Program-made: the position numbers and the translations under genes
Notes under the pieces: model-generated
Database searches by the model: none
Told to the model about the DNA's origin: nothing
Seen by the model: only the letters and a program-made list of their open reading frames with translations
In this document: positions 1-8,183 of the stretch, piece by piece
Position numbering within the stretch: position 1 is the first letter of the stretch
Layout: the number at the start of each line of letters is the position of its first letter
Source of the DNA: JAWWPG01 sp033850885
GTDB lineage: Bacteria; Actinomycetota; Actinomycetes; Propionibacteriales; Nocardioidaceae
NCBI GenBank assembly: GCA_033850885.1
Contig: JAWWPG010000019.1
Span: forward strand, 1 to 41,434
DNA length: 41,434 nt
Direction of reading: 5' to 3'

Positions 1-87
1 CACCGCCGACGCCGACAACGCGCCCTCGGCAAGCTCACCCCGATAGAGTTCGAACTGCTCCACGATCAGCTCGCAACCGCGGCCTGA
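1..87 (+). CDS. IS3-family transposase OrfB, C-terminal fragment
   Basis: Reading from base 1 gives HRRRRQRALGKLTPIEFELL and then eight more residues before TGA. IS3 OrfB integrases typically end with an Arg-rich stretch, then ALG-x-L-TP-x-EFE and a short tail, and this fragment has that arrangement. The catalytic DDE residues are upstream of the window, so it is not possible to say whether the enzyme is intact. It is codirectional with the IS end and stops 41 bp before the IS boundary. Confidence 0.72.
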   Translation, partial: HRRRRQRALGKLTPIEFELLHDQLATAA

Positions 88-128
88 TCAACACACCCCG
101 TGAGCCAACAGAACCCGGGGCAGTCCCA
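1..128 (+). mobile_element. Right end of an IS3-family insertion sequence
   Basis: The first 87 bases encode the last 28 residues of an IS3-type DDE transposase, and the 41 bases after its stop run to a terminal CA at 127-128, where the sequence switches to an unrelated gene on the other strand. IS3 elements end in 5'-TG...CA-3', and read inward from this end the sequence starts TGGGACTGCCCCGGG, which suits an inverted terminal repeat. The left end and most of the transposase lie outside the window, so the target duplication cannot be checked here. Confidence 0.75.
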
Positions 129-652
129 TCCGTGCGGCTGAGGTAGTAGCGCGTCGGTAGCCCGGTCTCGAAGACCATGACGGGCGAAAGCGACGAGGCG
201 AGCTCGACGCCATCGACCTCGACGGTCACCTCCCGCGTGGACCGGACCGCGTCCACCCGGCTGTAGGGGTTGCGCGGGTGGACGAAGACGCGTTCATCCT
301 CCTCGAACCAGGCATCGGCCGCCGACCAGTCGAGCCGCACCGTGTCCTTGACGCCTTCGAGAGCCGAGGAGTCGAAGACCAGCGCGGCTCGCGGCCGGCG
401 GACTTGGCCGACACGCACGCCGTACACCCTGGCCGATCCGCGCTCGGTGTCCTCGGTCACCCCTTCGTCGACGAGGAGGCCGAAGTCGACGTCCGATCTC
501 GGCACGTAGTACTGGGGGTACGGCGGCCACTCCCACACGTAGCGCGCGGACGTCGTATCGAGCACCGTGCTGCCAGCCACGAAGGCCCGGATACGCCGCG
601 GCACCGGCTCGACGCGGTTGACGGTGGTGAGGAGTGCGGGATAGTCGATCAT
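129..652 (-). pseudogene. DUF427 (NTP_transf_9) family protein, truncated by the IS
   Basis: This is a two-domain DUF427 protein of unknown function. Its N-terminal part starts with MIDYPALLTTVNRVEPVPRR, and family-typical segments include RAFVAGSTVLDTTSARYVWE, YYVPRSDVDFG, VRLDWSAADAWFEEDERVF, HPRNPYSRVDAV and FETGLPTRYYLSRTD. Complete homologues continue after RYYL with a second DUF427 half. Here homology stops at about residue 174 and the frame runs into IS sequence, adding about 31 foreign residues before a stop at 35-37. The ATG at 650-652 is preceded by AAGGA at 7 nt, so expression signals remain. The protein is probably non-functional, although its first domain could still fold. Confidence 0.75.
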
Positions 653-752
653 GGGGCGGTCCTTGGGTTCGAAGGGTGCTCGGGCGGCGGCCGCCGGCCG
701 TTCAACGCGGGGCGTACCGCCCACCGCACGAGCGTAGCCGCCGGTCGGGCCG

Positions 753-2474
753 TCAGATCCAGTGCGTGAGCCACATCCGCTCGTTCCATGCCTTGTTGGT
801 GAGCAGCCCGTTGCTGAGGATCGGGTAGAAGAAGGCGAAGTTCGCCTCGACCAGGAACACGAACGCGCCAACCGTCAGTACCCCGATCAGCCGCCGCCTC
901 GAGGGGGCGTCGGCCCGGCCGAGGATCTTTCCGAGGACGAGGGTCACGCCGATCACCGTGAAGGGGATGATCGCCACGGCGTAGTAGAAGAAGATCGGTC
1001 GCTGGTCGTAACGGAACCAGGGGAGCCAGCCGGTCAGGACCCCGACGATTGGTATTCCGAACCGCCAGTCCCGCCGGGACAACCAGTAACCCAGGCCGAT
1101 GATCAGCGCGACGACCCCGCCCCACCACAGGACAGGAGTGCCGATCGCGAGGACCTGCCGCACGCAGTTCTCCCCAACCGGGCAGCCCGGCACCTTGGAG
1201 GGACCACCGCTGACCGCGGCGATGCCCAGCGGTCTGTTGATCAGCAGCCAGCCGCCGGGGTTCGACTGGAACGGGTGATGCGCTGCGTTGATGTAGGCGC
1301 CGGTGTGGAAGGCGTAGACGGCCTTGTGGTAGTTCCACAGGATGTCGAGGTCGTGCAGGGCGTTCTGAACGAAACCGCGGGGATGACCGCCGAAGTCGTT
1401 GACGGAGCTCCACGCGTGGCCGTTGTTGTCGGCCGCGGACCCGAAAGCGTCCTCGAACAGCTGCGCGTGGGTGAGAAAGCCCATCCACGTCGTGACGTAC
1501 ACGACGAAGGCCACCAGGATCAGCGAGAAGAACGCAGGGATCTCGTCGACGACCAGGGACTTGAGTGGCGCCCACCGCACACCGACGGCGCGTCGCATCC
1601 CGCTGTCCCACGTCCACATCAGCAGGAAGAAGCCCGCCATGACGACAGCGCCGCTCCACTTCGTGCCGCACGCGAGCCCGAAGCACACCCCCGCTGTCAC
1701 CCGCCAGGGGCGCAGCAGGAGGCCTCGCACCGGCCCGAACCCCAGGCGCCCGCGCTGGGGTGAGGTCACGAACCGCTGGGCCAGCTTGAGCCGCGCCCAG
1801 TCCCGGTCCGCCACCAGGCAGTGAACCGCGCACAGCAGCCAGAACGCGAGGAAGATGTCGAGCAGTGCGAAGCGTGACATGACGAAGTGCAGGCCGTCGA
1901 AGCCCAGCAGGAGGCCGGCGACGCAGCCCAGCAACGTCGACCCCGTCAGCCGGCGCACAAGCCGGCACATCACCAGGATCATCAGCGTGCCGATCAGGGC
2001 GGACGAGAACCTCCAGCCGAACGGGTTGAGCCCGAACAGCCACTCGCCGAAGGCGATCATCCACTTGCCGACCTCCGGATGGACCACCATGTTGGGCTGG
2101 TTGTCAGCGAAGATGCCCTTGGTGGAGCCAGAGTTGATGATCTGGTCGGCCTCGTTGACCTTCGGGGTGTCTGGATTGTCGACGAACGCCACCGCGTAGT
2201 GCTTCACCAGCAGCGAGTAGGCGTCCTTCGCGTAGTACGTCTCGTCGAACGTGATCTGGTGCGGGTTGCTGAGCCCCCAGAACTGCAGGACGCCGACGAA
2301 GAGCGTGACGAGCAGCGGGCCGTACCACCCCCAGGCCATGTTGCTCCGAAAGTGCATGGGTAGCAGCCGTCGCCGTACCGAGGGAAGCGGCTCCCCGTCG
2401 ATGGTATGACCCAGCAGGCCCCTGCTCCCGGGGCCCTTCTGTGCCAGGTCCCGCGGTCGTTGGTCGAGGGCCAC
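753..2474 (-). CDS. pmt: Protein O-mannosyltransferase (PMT/GT39 family)
   Basis: This multi-pass membrane enzyme is expected to transfer mannose from polyprenyl-phosphate-mannose to Ser/Thr of exported proteins, as the mycobacterial Pmt does. After a cytoplasmic N-terminus and the first membrane segment (WYGPLLVTLFVGVLQFW) comes the family Asp-Glu motif in ITFDETYYAKDAYSLL. VHPEVGKWMIA, FGWRFSSALIG and a membrane block with ACGTKWSG follow, and the C-terminal half has several membrane helices and the FRYDQRPIFFYY region. From the GTG at 2474 it is 573 aa; an ATG at 2357 would give 534 aa, still compatible with the roughly 500-aa mycobacterial enzyme. No clear ribosome binding site separates the two. 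It is divergent from rsmI, a common actinobacterial arrangement. Confidence 0.9.
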   Translation of the reverse strand: MALDQRPRDLAQKGPGSRGLLGHTIDGEPLPSVRRRLLPMHFRSNMAWGWYGPLLVTLFVGVLQFWGLSNPHQITFDETYYAKDAYSLLVKHYAVAFVDNPDTPKVNEADQIINSGSTKGIFADNQPNMVVHPEVGKWMIAFGEWLFGLNPFGWRFSSALIGTLMILVMCRLVRRLTGSTLLGCVAGLLLGFDGLHFVMSRFALLDIFLAFWLLCAVHCLVADRDWARLKLAQRFVTSPQRGRLGFGPVRGLLLRPWRVTAGVCFGLACGTKWSGAVVMAGFFLLMWTWDSGMRRAVGVRWAPLKSLVVDEIPAFFSLILVAFVVYVTTWMGFLTHAQLFEDAFGSAADNNGHAWSSVNDFGGHPRGFVQNALHDLDILWNYHKAVYAFHTGAYINAAHHPFQSNPGGWLLINRPLGIAAVSGGPSKVPGCPVGENCVRQVLAIGTPVLWWGGVVALIIGLGYWLSRRDWRFGIPIVGVLTGWLPWFRYDQRPIFFYYAVAIIPFTVIGVTLVLGKILGRADAPSRRRLIGVLTVGAFVFLVEANFAFFYPILSNGLLTNKAWNERMWLTHWI

Positions 2475-2568
2475 GGGCCAATCGTACGAAGCCACCGATG
2501 GCGGGGTTATGGGTGCTCTGGGGTGTGGGAAGGGACGACGCCGGCTTTGGGCTGTCATGATGCCTGCT

Positions 2569-3393
2569 ATGACGCTGGTCCTCGCCGGGACGCCCATCGG
2601 TCGGCCCGATGACGCGTCGCCGCGGCTCGCGGCAGAGCTTTCGGGTGCCGACGTCGTCGCCGCCGAGGACACCCGCCGGCTGCGACGCCTCGCGGGGGAT
2701 CTCGACGTCACGCTGCCCGCGAGGGTTGTCTCGTACTTCGAAGGCAACGAGCATGAACGCACCCCTGTCCTGCTCGAAGCCCTTGTCGCCGGGCAACGCG
2801 TCGTGCTCGTCACCGATGCGGGCATGCCCAGCGTCTCGGATCCCGGGTACCGGCTCGTCGTCGCCGCGGTCGAGGCGGGTGTCGCCGTGACCGCGGTGCC
2901 TGGCCCGTCGGCGGCGCTGACGGCCCTGGTCCTCTCGGGGCTGCCGGCCGACCGCTTCTGCTTCGAGGGGTTCCTGCCCCGGAAGGCGGGCGAGCGGAGC
3001 CGACGGCTCGAGGAGCTCGCGGACGAGAGGCGGACGATGGTCTTCTTCGAGGCGCCCCACCGGATCCGGCGGACGCTGGAGGCCATGGCCGAGAACTGGG
3101 GTGCCGGGCGACTGGCGGCGGTCTGTCGCGAGCTCACCAAGACGTATGAGGAGGTACGTCGCGGCTCCCTCGCCGAGCTGGCCGCCTGGGCGGCCGACGA
3201 GGTGCGCGGCGAGATCACCATCGTGGTCGCCGGTCTCGAGGACTCCGCCCCCGAGGCGCCGGACCAGGGAACCCTGCGGCGGCTGGTCGACCTGGCGGTG
3301 GCCGGCGGACTGTCACGAAAGGACGCGGTGGTCGCCGTTGCGGCGCAGCTGCACCTGCCCCGCCACACGGTCTACGACGCTGCGCACCGGTAG
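2569..3393 (+). CDS. rsmI: 16S rRNA (cytidine(1402)-2'-O)-methyltransferase
   Basis: RsmI uses SAM to methylate the 2'-O of C1402 in the ribosomal P site. The 274-aa protein opens with LVLAGTPIG and contains AAEDTRRLRRL, VVLVTDAGMPSVSDPG, VPGPSAALTALVLSGLP and FEGFLPRK, the tetrapyrrole-methylase-fold signatures in the right order. CRELTKTYEEVRRGSL lies in the second half. ATGs at 2557 and 2560 are also in frame, but 2569 places MTLVLAGTPIG at the N-terminus, as is usual. CATGAT at 2556-2561 could be a -10 box for a leaderless message. No Shine-Dalgarno sequence is visible. Confidence 0.93.
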   Translation: MTLVLAGTPIGRPDDASPRLAAELSGADVVAAEDTRRLRRLAGDLDVTLPARVVSYFEGNEHERTPVLLEALVAGQRVVLVTDAGMPSVSDPGYRLVVAAVEAGVAVTAVPGPSAALTALVLSGLPADRFCFEGFLPRKAGERSRRLEELADERRTMVFFEAPHRIRRTLEAMAENWGAGRLAAVCRELTKTYEEVRRGSLAELAAWAADEVRGEITIVVAGLEDSAPEAPDQGTLRRLVDLAVAGGLSRKDAVVAVAAQLHLPRHTVYDAAHR

Positions 3394-3464
3394 CGCCATC
3401 GCCAGCTTGCCTTCCCAGCGACCAACGGCGGGTAACTCGCTAGGGTCGGCTGCCGGTGAGTCAA

Positions 3465-3470
3465 TAGGAT
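3465..3470 (+). promoter_or_regulatory. -10 box of a probable leaderless metG promoter
   Basis: TAGGAT fits the actinobacterial -10 consensus TANNNT and ends six bases before the metG ATG at 3477. Transcription would therefore start at or next to the A of the start codon. No Shine-Dalgarno sequence is present in the short gap, which agrees with a leaderless message. No good -35 is visible. Confidence 0.5.
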
Positions 3471-3476
3471 TGGCGC

Positions 3477-5060
3477 ATGTCTGACACGGTGACCAAGGCG
3501 TTCTACGTCACAACTCCCATCTACTACGTGACGGCGGCTCCCTCGATCGGCAGCGCCTACACCACGGTCGCCGGCGACGTGATCAGCCGCTGGCATCGTC
3601 AGCGCGGTGAGGACGTCTGGTACCTCACCGGCACCGACGAACACGGCCAGAAGGTGATGCGGGCGGCTGCCGAGAACGGCATGACCCCGCAGGCATGGAC
3701 GGACCACCTCGTCGAGACCGCATGGCGGCCGGTCCTGGACACGATCGACGCAGCCAACGACCAGTTCATCCGTACGACGGATCCCGCCCACAAGCAGCAG
3801 GTGCAGGAGTTCTGGACGACGGTGCGTGACAACGGGGACGTCTACGAAGGCCGGTACGAGGGTCCCTATTGCGTGGACTGCGAGGAGTTCAAGCTGCCCT
3901 CTGACGTCGAGATCGACGACGAAGGCACCCAAGTCTGCCCGATCCACCACACACCCCTCGAGATCGTCAGCGAGACGAACTACTTCTTCGCCATGTCGAA
4001 GTACACGCAGCGACTGCTCGACCTCTACGAGCGGCACCCGGAGTTCGTGCAGCCGGAGTCGGCCCGCAACGAGGTGATCTCGTTCGTCCGGCAAGGGCTG
4101 CAGGACCTGTCGATCAGCCGGTCCAGCTTCGCCTGGGGCGTGCCGGTGCCGTGGGACGCCTCGCAGGTCTTCTACGTGTGGATCGACGCACTCCTCAACT
4201 ACGCGACGGCTGTCGGGTACGGCATCGACAAGGAGAGCTTCGAGCGGCGTTGGCCGGCCAATATTCACCTTGTGGGTAAGGACATTCTGCGTTTCCATGC
4301 CGTGATCTGGCCTGCCATGCTGATGGCAGCGGGCGTCGACGTACCGCGCCAGGTCTTCGCTCACGGGTGGCTGCTCGTCGGTGGGCAGAAGATGAGCAAG
4401 TCGAACGCGACCGCGATCGCCCCCGAGGTGGTCACGGACCACTTCGGCTCGGATGCGTACCGCTACTACTTCATGAGGACGATCGCCTTCGGCTCGGATG
4501 GTAGCTTCTCGTGGGAGCACATGAGCGCGGTCTACACGAGCGAGCTCGCGAACGGGCTGGGCAACCTCGCCTCTCGCGTGACGGCGATGGTGGCCAGGTA
4601 CTTCGACGGTGTGCTTCCCCAGCCGGGTACTGCCGGCGATGCGGAGAGCGCTCTGAGTGGCGCGTTGGCCGCTACGGTCGCGACCGCCGAGTCGGCTATC
4701 GACAGGGTGGCCATCCACGAGGCGATCACTGCGGTGGCGAACTTCGTCGGCGATGTCAACATCTATGTGAGCGAGCAGGAGCCATGGCAGGTGGCGAAGG
4801 ACGAGTCCCCAGAGGGCCGGCAAAGGCTGGCCACGATCCTGTACACGGCGGCGGAGTCGCTGCGCGCGATCGCCGTCCTCCACAATCCCGTGATGCCCAA
4901 GGCCAGCGCGCTGCTCTGGGACGCGGTCGGTGCGCACTCGCTGGGCCGTATCGAGGACCAGCGCGTCGGTGACGTCGCCCGCTGGGGCCAGCTTCCGCCA
5001 GGGTCGAGACTGACGAAGGGAGCTTCTCTGTTCCCCCGGCTAAGCGATGACGCGGAGTGA
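3477..5060 (+). CDS. metG: Methionyl-tRNA synthetase
   Basis: This class I aminoacyl-tRNA synthetase charges tRNA-Met in the cytoplasm. The 527-aa protein has the Rossmann domain starting FYVTTPIYYV, then LTGTDEHGQKV and RTTDPAHKQQVQEFW. A zinc-knuckle-like insertion has YCVDCEEF and CPIHHTP. SARNEVISFVRQGLQDLSIS, GKDILRFHAVIWPA and an intact KMSKS loop in GGQKMSKSNAT follow, then the helical anticodon-binding domain. The first signature is unusual: the HIGH tetrapeptide is replaced by SIGS in AAPSIGSAYTT near residue 21. Its stop overlaps the start of tatD by 4 bp, so the two are probably cotranscribed. Confidence 0.95.
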   Translation: MSDTVTKAFYVTTPIYYVTAAPSIGSAYTTVAGDVISRWHRQRGEDVWYLTGTDEHGQKVMRAAAENGMTPQAWTDHLVETAWRPVLDTIDAANDQFIRTTDPAHKQQVQEFWTTVRDNGDVYEGRYEGPYCVDCEEFKLPSDVEIDDEGTQVCPIHHTPLEIVSETNYFFAMSKYTQRLLDLYERHPEFVQPESARNEVISFVRQGLQDLSISRSSFAWGVPVPWDASQVFYVWIDALLNYATAVGYGIDKESFERRWPANIHLVGKDILRFHAVIWPAMLMAAGVDVPRQVFAHGWLLVGGQKMSKSNATAIAPEVVTDHFGSDAYRYYFMRTIAFGSDGSFSWEHMSAVYTSELANGLGNLASRVTAMVARYFDGVLPQPGTAGDAESALSGALAATVATAESAIDRVAIHEAITAVANFVGDVNIYVSEQEPWQVAKDESPEGRQRLATILYTAAESLRAIAVLHNPVMPKASALLWDAVGAHSLGRIEDQRVGDVARWGQLPPGSRLTKGASLFPRLSDDAE

Positions 5061-5944
5061 CCGGACCCACCCGCTCACGGGTCAACGCCGAGTTCGGCCA
5101 GCGGCGTGAGACGTCGAGGCCTCCGCTTCCCGAGCCCCTCCCCGTCCCGGTGGTCGACAACCATTGCCATCTCGACATCGAGGACGGGCTCGACTGGCTC
5201 GAGCCGGCGCGGGCCATCGAGCTCGCCGCGAAGGTCGGCGTGCCGAGGATCGTGCAGATCGGATGCGACCTGCCCGGGGCCGCCTGGGCGGTCCGGGCCG
5301 CCGAGGAGTACGCCGCGATCGTCGCCGCCGTCGCCATCCATCCGAACGAGGCGCCGAAGCTAGCGCAGCTCGGCCGGCTGGATGCGGGCCTTGACGAGAT
5401 CGAGCGGCTGGCCGCGTCCAGCCCGCGGGTCCGTGCGATCGGCGAGACCGGCCTCGACTACTACCGCACCGGTGCGGAGGGACGGGATGCGCAGCACCTT
5501 TCGTTCTCCGCGCACATCGAGATGAGCAAGCGGCTCGACAAGACCCTCGTGATCCATGACCGGGACGCCCACGACGACGTGCTCGCGATGCTCGACGCGG
5601 AAGGATGGCCGACGCGAACGGTGCTGCACTGCTTCTCCGGCGACGCCGACTTCGCCAGGGCGTGCCTGGACAGGGGAGCCTTCCTCTCGTTCGCGGGAAC
5701 GGTGACGTTCAAGAACGCACAGCAGCTGCGCGACGCGCTCGCTATCGTCCCGCGCGACCGGGTCCTGGTGGAGACTGACGCGCCGTTCCTGGCGCCGACC
5801 CCACACCGGGGGCGGCCGAACGCGTCGTACCTGGTCCCCACGACGGTGCGGGCGATGGCGGAGGTCCGCGGTGAGGAGCTTCGGGAGCTATGTACGGCGA
5901 TCCACGACAACACCGACATTGCGTTCGGGGGCGGCTGGGGCTGA
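5057..5944 (+). CDS. tatD: TatD-family metal-dependent hydrolase (DNase)
   Basis: TatD-family TIM-barrel enzymes are metal-dependent nucleases. The metal ligands are all visible: HCHLD (about residue 37), the Glu in GETGLDYYR, the His in LVIHDRDAHDD, the His in LHCFSGD and the Asp in LVETDAPFLAP. The protein is 295 aa with a GTG start sharing GTGA with the metG stop. About 30 residues precede the usual family start near VPVVDNHCHLD, so translation could begin later. The order metG-tatD-rpfB-rsmA-ispE is conserved in many actinobacteria. Confidence 0.92.
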   Translation: MTGPTRSRVNAEFGQRRETSRPPLPEPLPVPVVDNHCHLDIEDGLDWLEPARAIELAAKVGVPRIVQIGCDLPGAAWAVRAAEEYAAIVAAVAIHPNEAPKLAQLGRLDAGLDEIERLAASSPRVRAIGETGLDYYRTGAEGRDAQHLSFSAHIEMSKRLDKTLVIHDRDAHDDVLAMLDAEGWPTRTVLHCFSGDADFARACLDRGAFLSFAGTVTFKNAQQLRDALAIVPRDRVLVETDAPFLAPTPHRGRPNASYLVPTTVRAMAEVRGEELRELCTAIHDNTDIAFGGGWG

Positions 5945-5984
5945 CCCGTCGCTTCCTCGGTCCACCTGTGGTGTGTGTGGCGAA

Positions 5985-6000
5985 CGTGATATGAGTCACC
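5985..6000 (+). promoter_or_regulatory. CRP/GlxR-like palindrome upstream of rpfB
   Basis: CGTGATATGAGTCACC contains the core GTGA-N6-TCAC of the CRP/GlxR consensus TGTGA-N6-TCACA, with mismatches only in the outermost pair. It lies 158-173 bp before the rpfB start and just before a structured leader. Mycobacterial CRP is known to control the related gene rpfA, so cAMP-responsive control of rpfB here is plausible. That role is inferred from one site only. Confidence 0.4.
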
Positions 6001-6153
6001 TCGTGAGGCGGCTTTCCTGAGACGGTTTTGCCTTATGGGGCAGGGGTCTGGCAGGGTCATAAAGCTGTAGGCCGGATAACAGCCCACCGCGAGACCCCCC
6101 TCCTCGCGGAAGCACCACGCGCTGTGAAGCCGGGAAGCCCCTAACACTTGGAG
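6001..6153 (+). promoter_or_regulatory. Structured 5' leader of rpfB
   Basis: The stretch before rpfB has no plausible ORF but holds several hairpins in sequence: TGCC/GGCA around the loop TTATGG near 6030-6043; GCTGT at 6064-6068 with ACAGC at 6079-6083; a strong 7-bp stem CCGCGAG (6087-6093) with CTCGCGG (6103-6109) around a 9-nt C-rich loop; and GGG-AAG-CCC near 6132-6140. It ends with GGAG at 6150-6153, four bases before the GTG. It does not carry the conserved parts of the c-di-AMP (ydaO) riboswitch found before many actinobacterial rpf genes. It may be a different regulatory RNA, or a leader with no ligand. Confidence 0.4.
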
Positions 6154-6157
6154 CAAT

Positions 6158-7282
6158 GTGTCGAAGAAGATCGCCATCGCAGTCCTGTCCGGAGTCCTGG
6201 TCGCGGCCGTGTCGGTCGGCGCCCTCGCCTTCGCCGGGAACAACAAGAAGTCAGTCACCGTCGCCATCGACGGACACGCCAAGACGGTCAAGACATCTGG
6301 GGACACCGTCGCCGCAGTCCTTCAGGGCCAGGGCATCACGCTCGGCCCGCATGACGCCGTCGCCCCGTCGCTCAACGCCAAGGTCGGTGACGGGACTCGC
6401 ATCGCGGTCTCGTTCGGTCGAGAGCTGACCCTGATGGTCGACGGAGACAAGCACCGCTACTGGACCACGGCCACGACGGTCAGCTCCGCGCTCGCGCAGA
6501 TCGGTGAACGCGTCTCCACCGGAGCCCAGCTGTCGACGAGCCGGTCCACATTCATCAGCAGGCATGGGCTCTCCGTATCGATCAAGACGCCGAAGCAGAT
6601 CACGGTCAGGGTCGGTCCGGGCAAGCCGAAGCACGTCACCACGACTGGTCTGACGGTCGGAGAGGCTTTGATTGGGCTCCACGTGAAGCTCGACTCGAAC
6701 GACCTGGTCTCACCGTCGCTGGGGACACCGATCTCCGACGGCAGCACCATCGTCGTCACCCGTGTGTTCAAGACCACTCGTACCGCCATGGTCTCCGTCG
6801 GCTACAACACGGTTTCCAGGGACGACAGCAGCCTTCCGCAGGGGCAGGTCAAGATCCTCCGGGCCGGACGAAGCGGTCTCGACAAGGTGACCTACCGGTT
6901 CAGTGGGACGAATGGGCATGTCAACTCCAAGCGGGTCGTGAAGCGGACCGTCGTTCGCGCTGCGGTATCCCAGGTGGAGCTCCGAGGCACCATGGCTGCG
7001 CAACCGGCCCCAACCGCCGCACCGACCTACGCGAGCACCGGGTCCGTCTGGGATGCCATTGCCGCCTGTGAGTCGGGCGGGAACTGGTCGATCGACACCG
7101 GGAACGGTTACTACGGCGGTCTGCAGTTCAGCGCCAGCACCTGGCTCGCGTACGGCGGCGGTGCCTACGCGCCGACCGCCAACCTGGCAACCCGTGACGA
7201 GCAGATCGCCGTCGCGGAGCGCGTACAGGCCGCACAGGGCTGGGGCGCCTGGCCAGTCTGCTCGGTCCAGGCCGGCGTCTAG
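6158..7282 (+). CDS. rpfB: Resuscitation-promoting factor RpfB-type (DUF348-G5-Rpf)
   Basis: This secreted or membrane-anchored peptidoglycan hydrolase wakes dormant cells and remodels septal wall. The 374-aa protein starts VSKKIAIAVLSGVLVAAVSV, a signal or anchor helix, then has three DUF348 repeats (about 33-210), each with the pattern VTVxxxG...V..AL....G. A G5 domain follows (about 215-285), then a Pro/Ala linker and the lysozyme-like Rpf domain (about 298-370). The catalytic Glu is residue 305 in ACESGGNW, and Cys304 and Cys368 (WPVCSV) are placed for the usual disulfide. The overlapping ATG at 6156 is out of frame; GTG 6158 is the start in the correct frame. Confidence 0.95.
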   Translation: MSKKIAIAVLSGVLVAAVSVGALAFAGNNKKSVTVAIDGHAKTVKTSGDTVAAVLQGQGITLGPHDAVAPSLNAKVGDGTRIAVSFGRELTLMVDGDKHRYWTTATTVSSALAQIGERVSTGAQLSTSRSTFISRHGLSVSIKTPKQITVRVGPGKPKHVTTTGLTVGEALIGLHVKLDSNDLVSPSLGTPISDGSTIVVTRVFKTTRTAMVSVGYNTVSRDDSSLPQGQVKILRAGRSGLDKVTYRFSGTNGHVNSKRVVKRTVVRAAVSQVELRGTMAAQPAPTAAPTYASTGSVWDAIAACESGGNWSIDTGNGYYGGLQFSASTWLAYGGGAYAPTANLATRDEQIAVAERVQAAQGWGAWPVCSVQAGV

Positions 7283-7306
7283 CAGAACCGTCATGTCAGG
7301 GCGGGA

Positions 7307-8173
7307 GTGACCGCACCTTCGGCATCCGCCGGCCCACGTCTGTTGGGGCCGGCGGATGTCCGTCTGCTCGCGTCCCGCCTCGCGCTGAGGCCGACGAAGA
7401 AACGCGGCCAGAACTTCGTCACCGACCCGAACACCGTGCGCCGCATCGTTTCGACCGCGGGCGTGCTCCCCGGCGAGAGCGTCCTCGAGGTCGGACCTGG
7501 CCTGGGCTCGCTGACGCTCGGGCTGCTCGCGGCCGGAGGTGTCGTCACGGCTGTGGAGATCGACGACGGGCTGGCGGCGGCCCTTGGGCAGACGGTCGCG
7601 GAGTACGCACCGGCCCAGGCGGCGGCGCTGACCGTCGTCCGGGCAGACGCCATGCGCACCCGGGTCGACTCCGCGCCGACGGCGCTGGTCGCCAACCTGC
7701 CCTACAACGTCGCCGTCCCGGTGCTGCTGCATCTGTGGGAGGTCCAGCCGTCGCTCCGCAGGGCGCTGGTGATGGTCCAGCTGGAGGTCGCCAAGCGGCT
7801 CGTGGCCGGCCCCGGCTCCAGGGTCTACGGGGTGCCGAGCGTCAAGCTCTCCTGGTACGCCTCCGCCCGCTTGGCTGGCGTTATCGGGCGGTCTGTCTTC
7901 TGGCCGGCCCCCCACGTCGACTCCGCCCTCGTCGCGATGGAGCGCCGCGACCCGCCGGTCACCACGGTCGACCGCGAGCGCGTGTTCGAGGTCGTCGACG
8001 CAGGGTTCGGACAGCGTCGGAAGATGCTTCGGTCGTCGCTGGCAGCCCTCGCGTCCCCGCGCAGCGCCGAGCAGGTTCTGCTGGCCGCTGGGGTCGCTCC
8101 GACGGAGCGGGCGGAGCGCCTGACGATCGAGGACTTCGGGAGGATTGCGGGCCACCTGGCCGCCGCGACGTAG
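7307..8173 (+). CDS. rsmA: 16S rRNA adenine(1518/1519)-N6 dimethyltransferase (KsgA)
   Basis: RsmA dimethylates two adenines in the 3'-terminal hairpin of 16S rRNA during small-subunit assembly. In 288 aa it has the entry segment KKRGQNFVTDPNTVRRIV, the SAM loop LEVGPGLGSLTLGLL, VEIDDGLA as the acidic second-strand motif, the catalytic NLPYNV, and the C-terminal helical domain with FGQRRKMLRSSL. The GTG start lies 24 bp after the rpfB stop, directly behind GGGAG. It precedes ispE by 10 bp and is probably in the same operon. Confidence 0.95.
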   Translation: MTAPSASAGPRLLGPADVRLLASRLALRPTKKRGQNFVTDPNTVRRIVSTAGVLPGESVLEVGPGLGSLTLGLLAAGGVVTAVEIDDGLAAALGQTVAEYAPAQAAALTVVRADAMRTRVDSAPTALVANLPYNVAVPVLLHLWEVQPSLRRALVMVQLEVAKRLVAGPGSRVYGVPSVKLSWYASARLAGVIGRSVFWPAPHVDSALVAMERRDPPVTTVDRERVFEVVDAGFGQRRKMLRSSLAALASPRSAEQVLLAAGVAPTERAERLTIEDFGRIAGHLAAAT

Positions 8174-8183
8174 CCTATTGAGG

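Noticed and set aside
649..2064. Long minus-strand frame of 471 aa
   Set aside because: It is a shadow of pmt in another frame with an Arg/Pro/Gly-rich composition and no motifs.
2475..3368. Upstream extension of the pmt reading frame to 871 aa
   Set aside because: It is antisense to rsmI, is Arg/Ser-rich without homology, and is explained by high-GC frame openness.
6001..6157. ydaO (c-di-AMP) riboswitch before rpfB
   Set aside because: The conserved segments of that class could not be found, so only an unnamed structured leader is reported.
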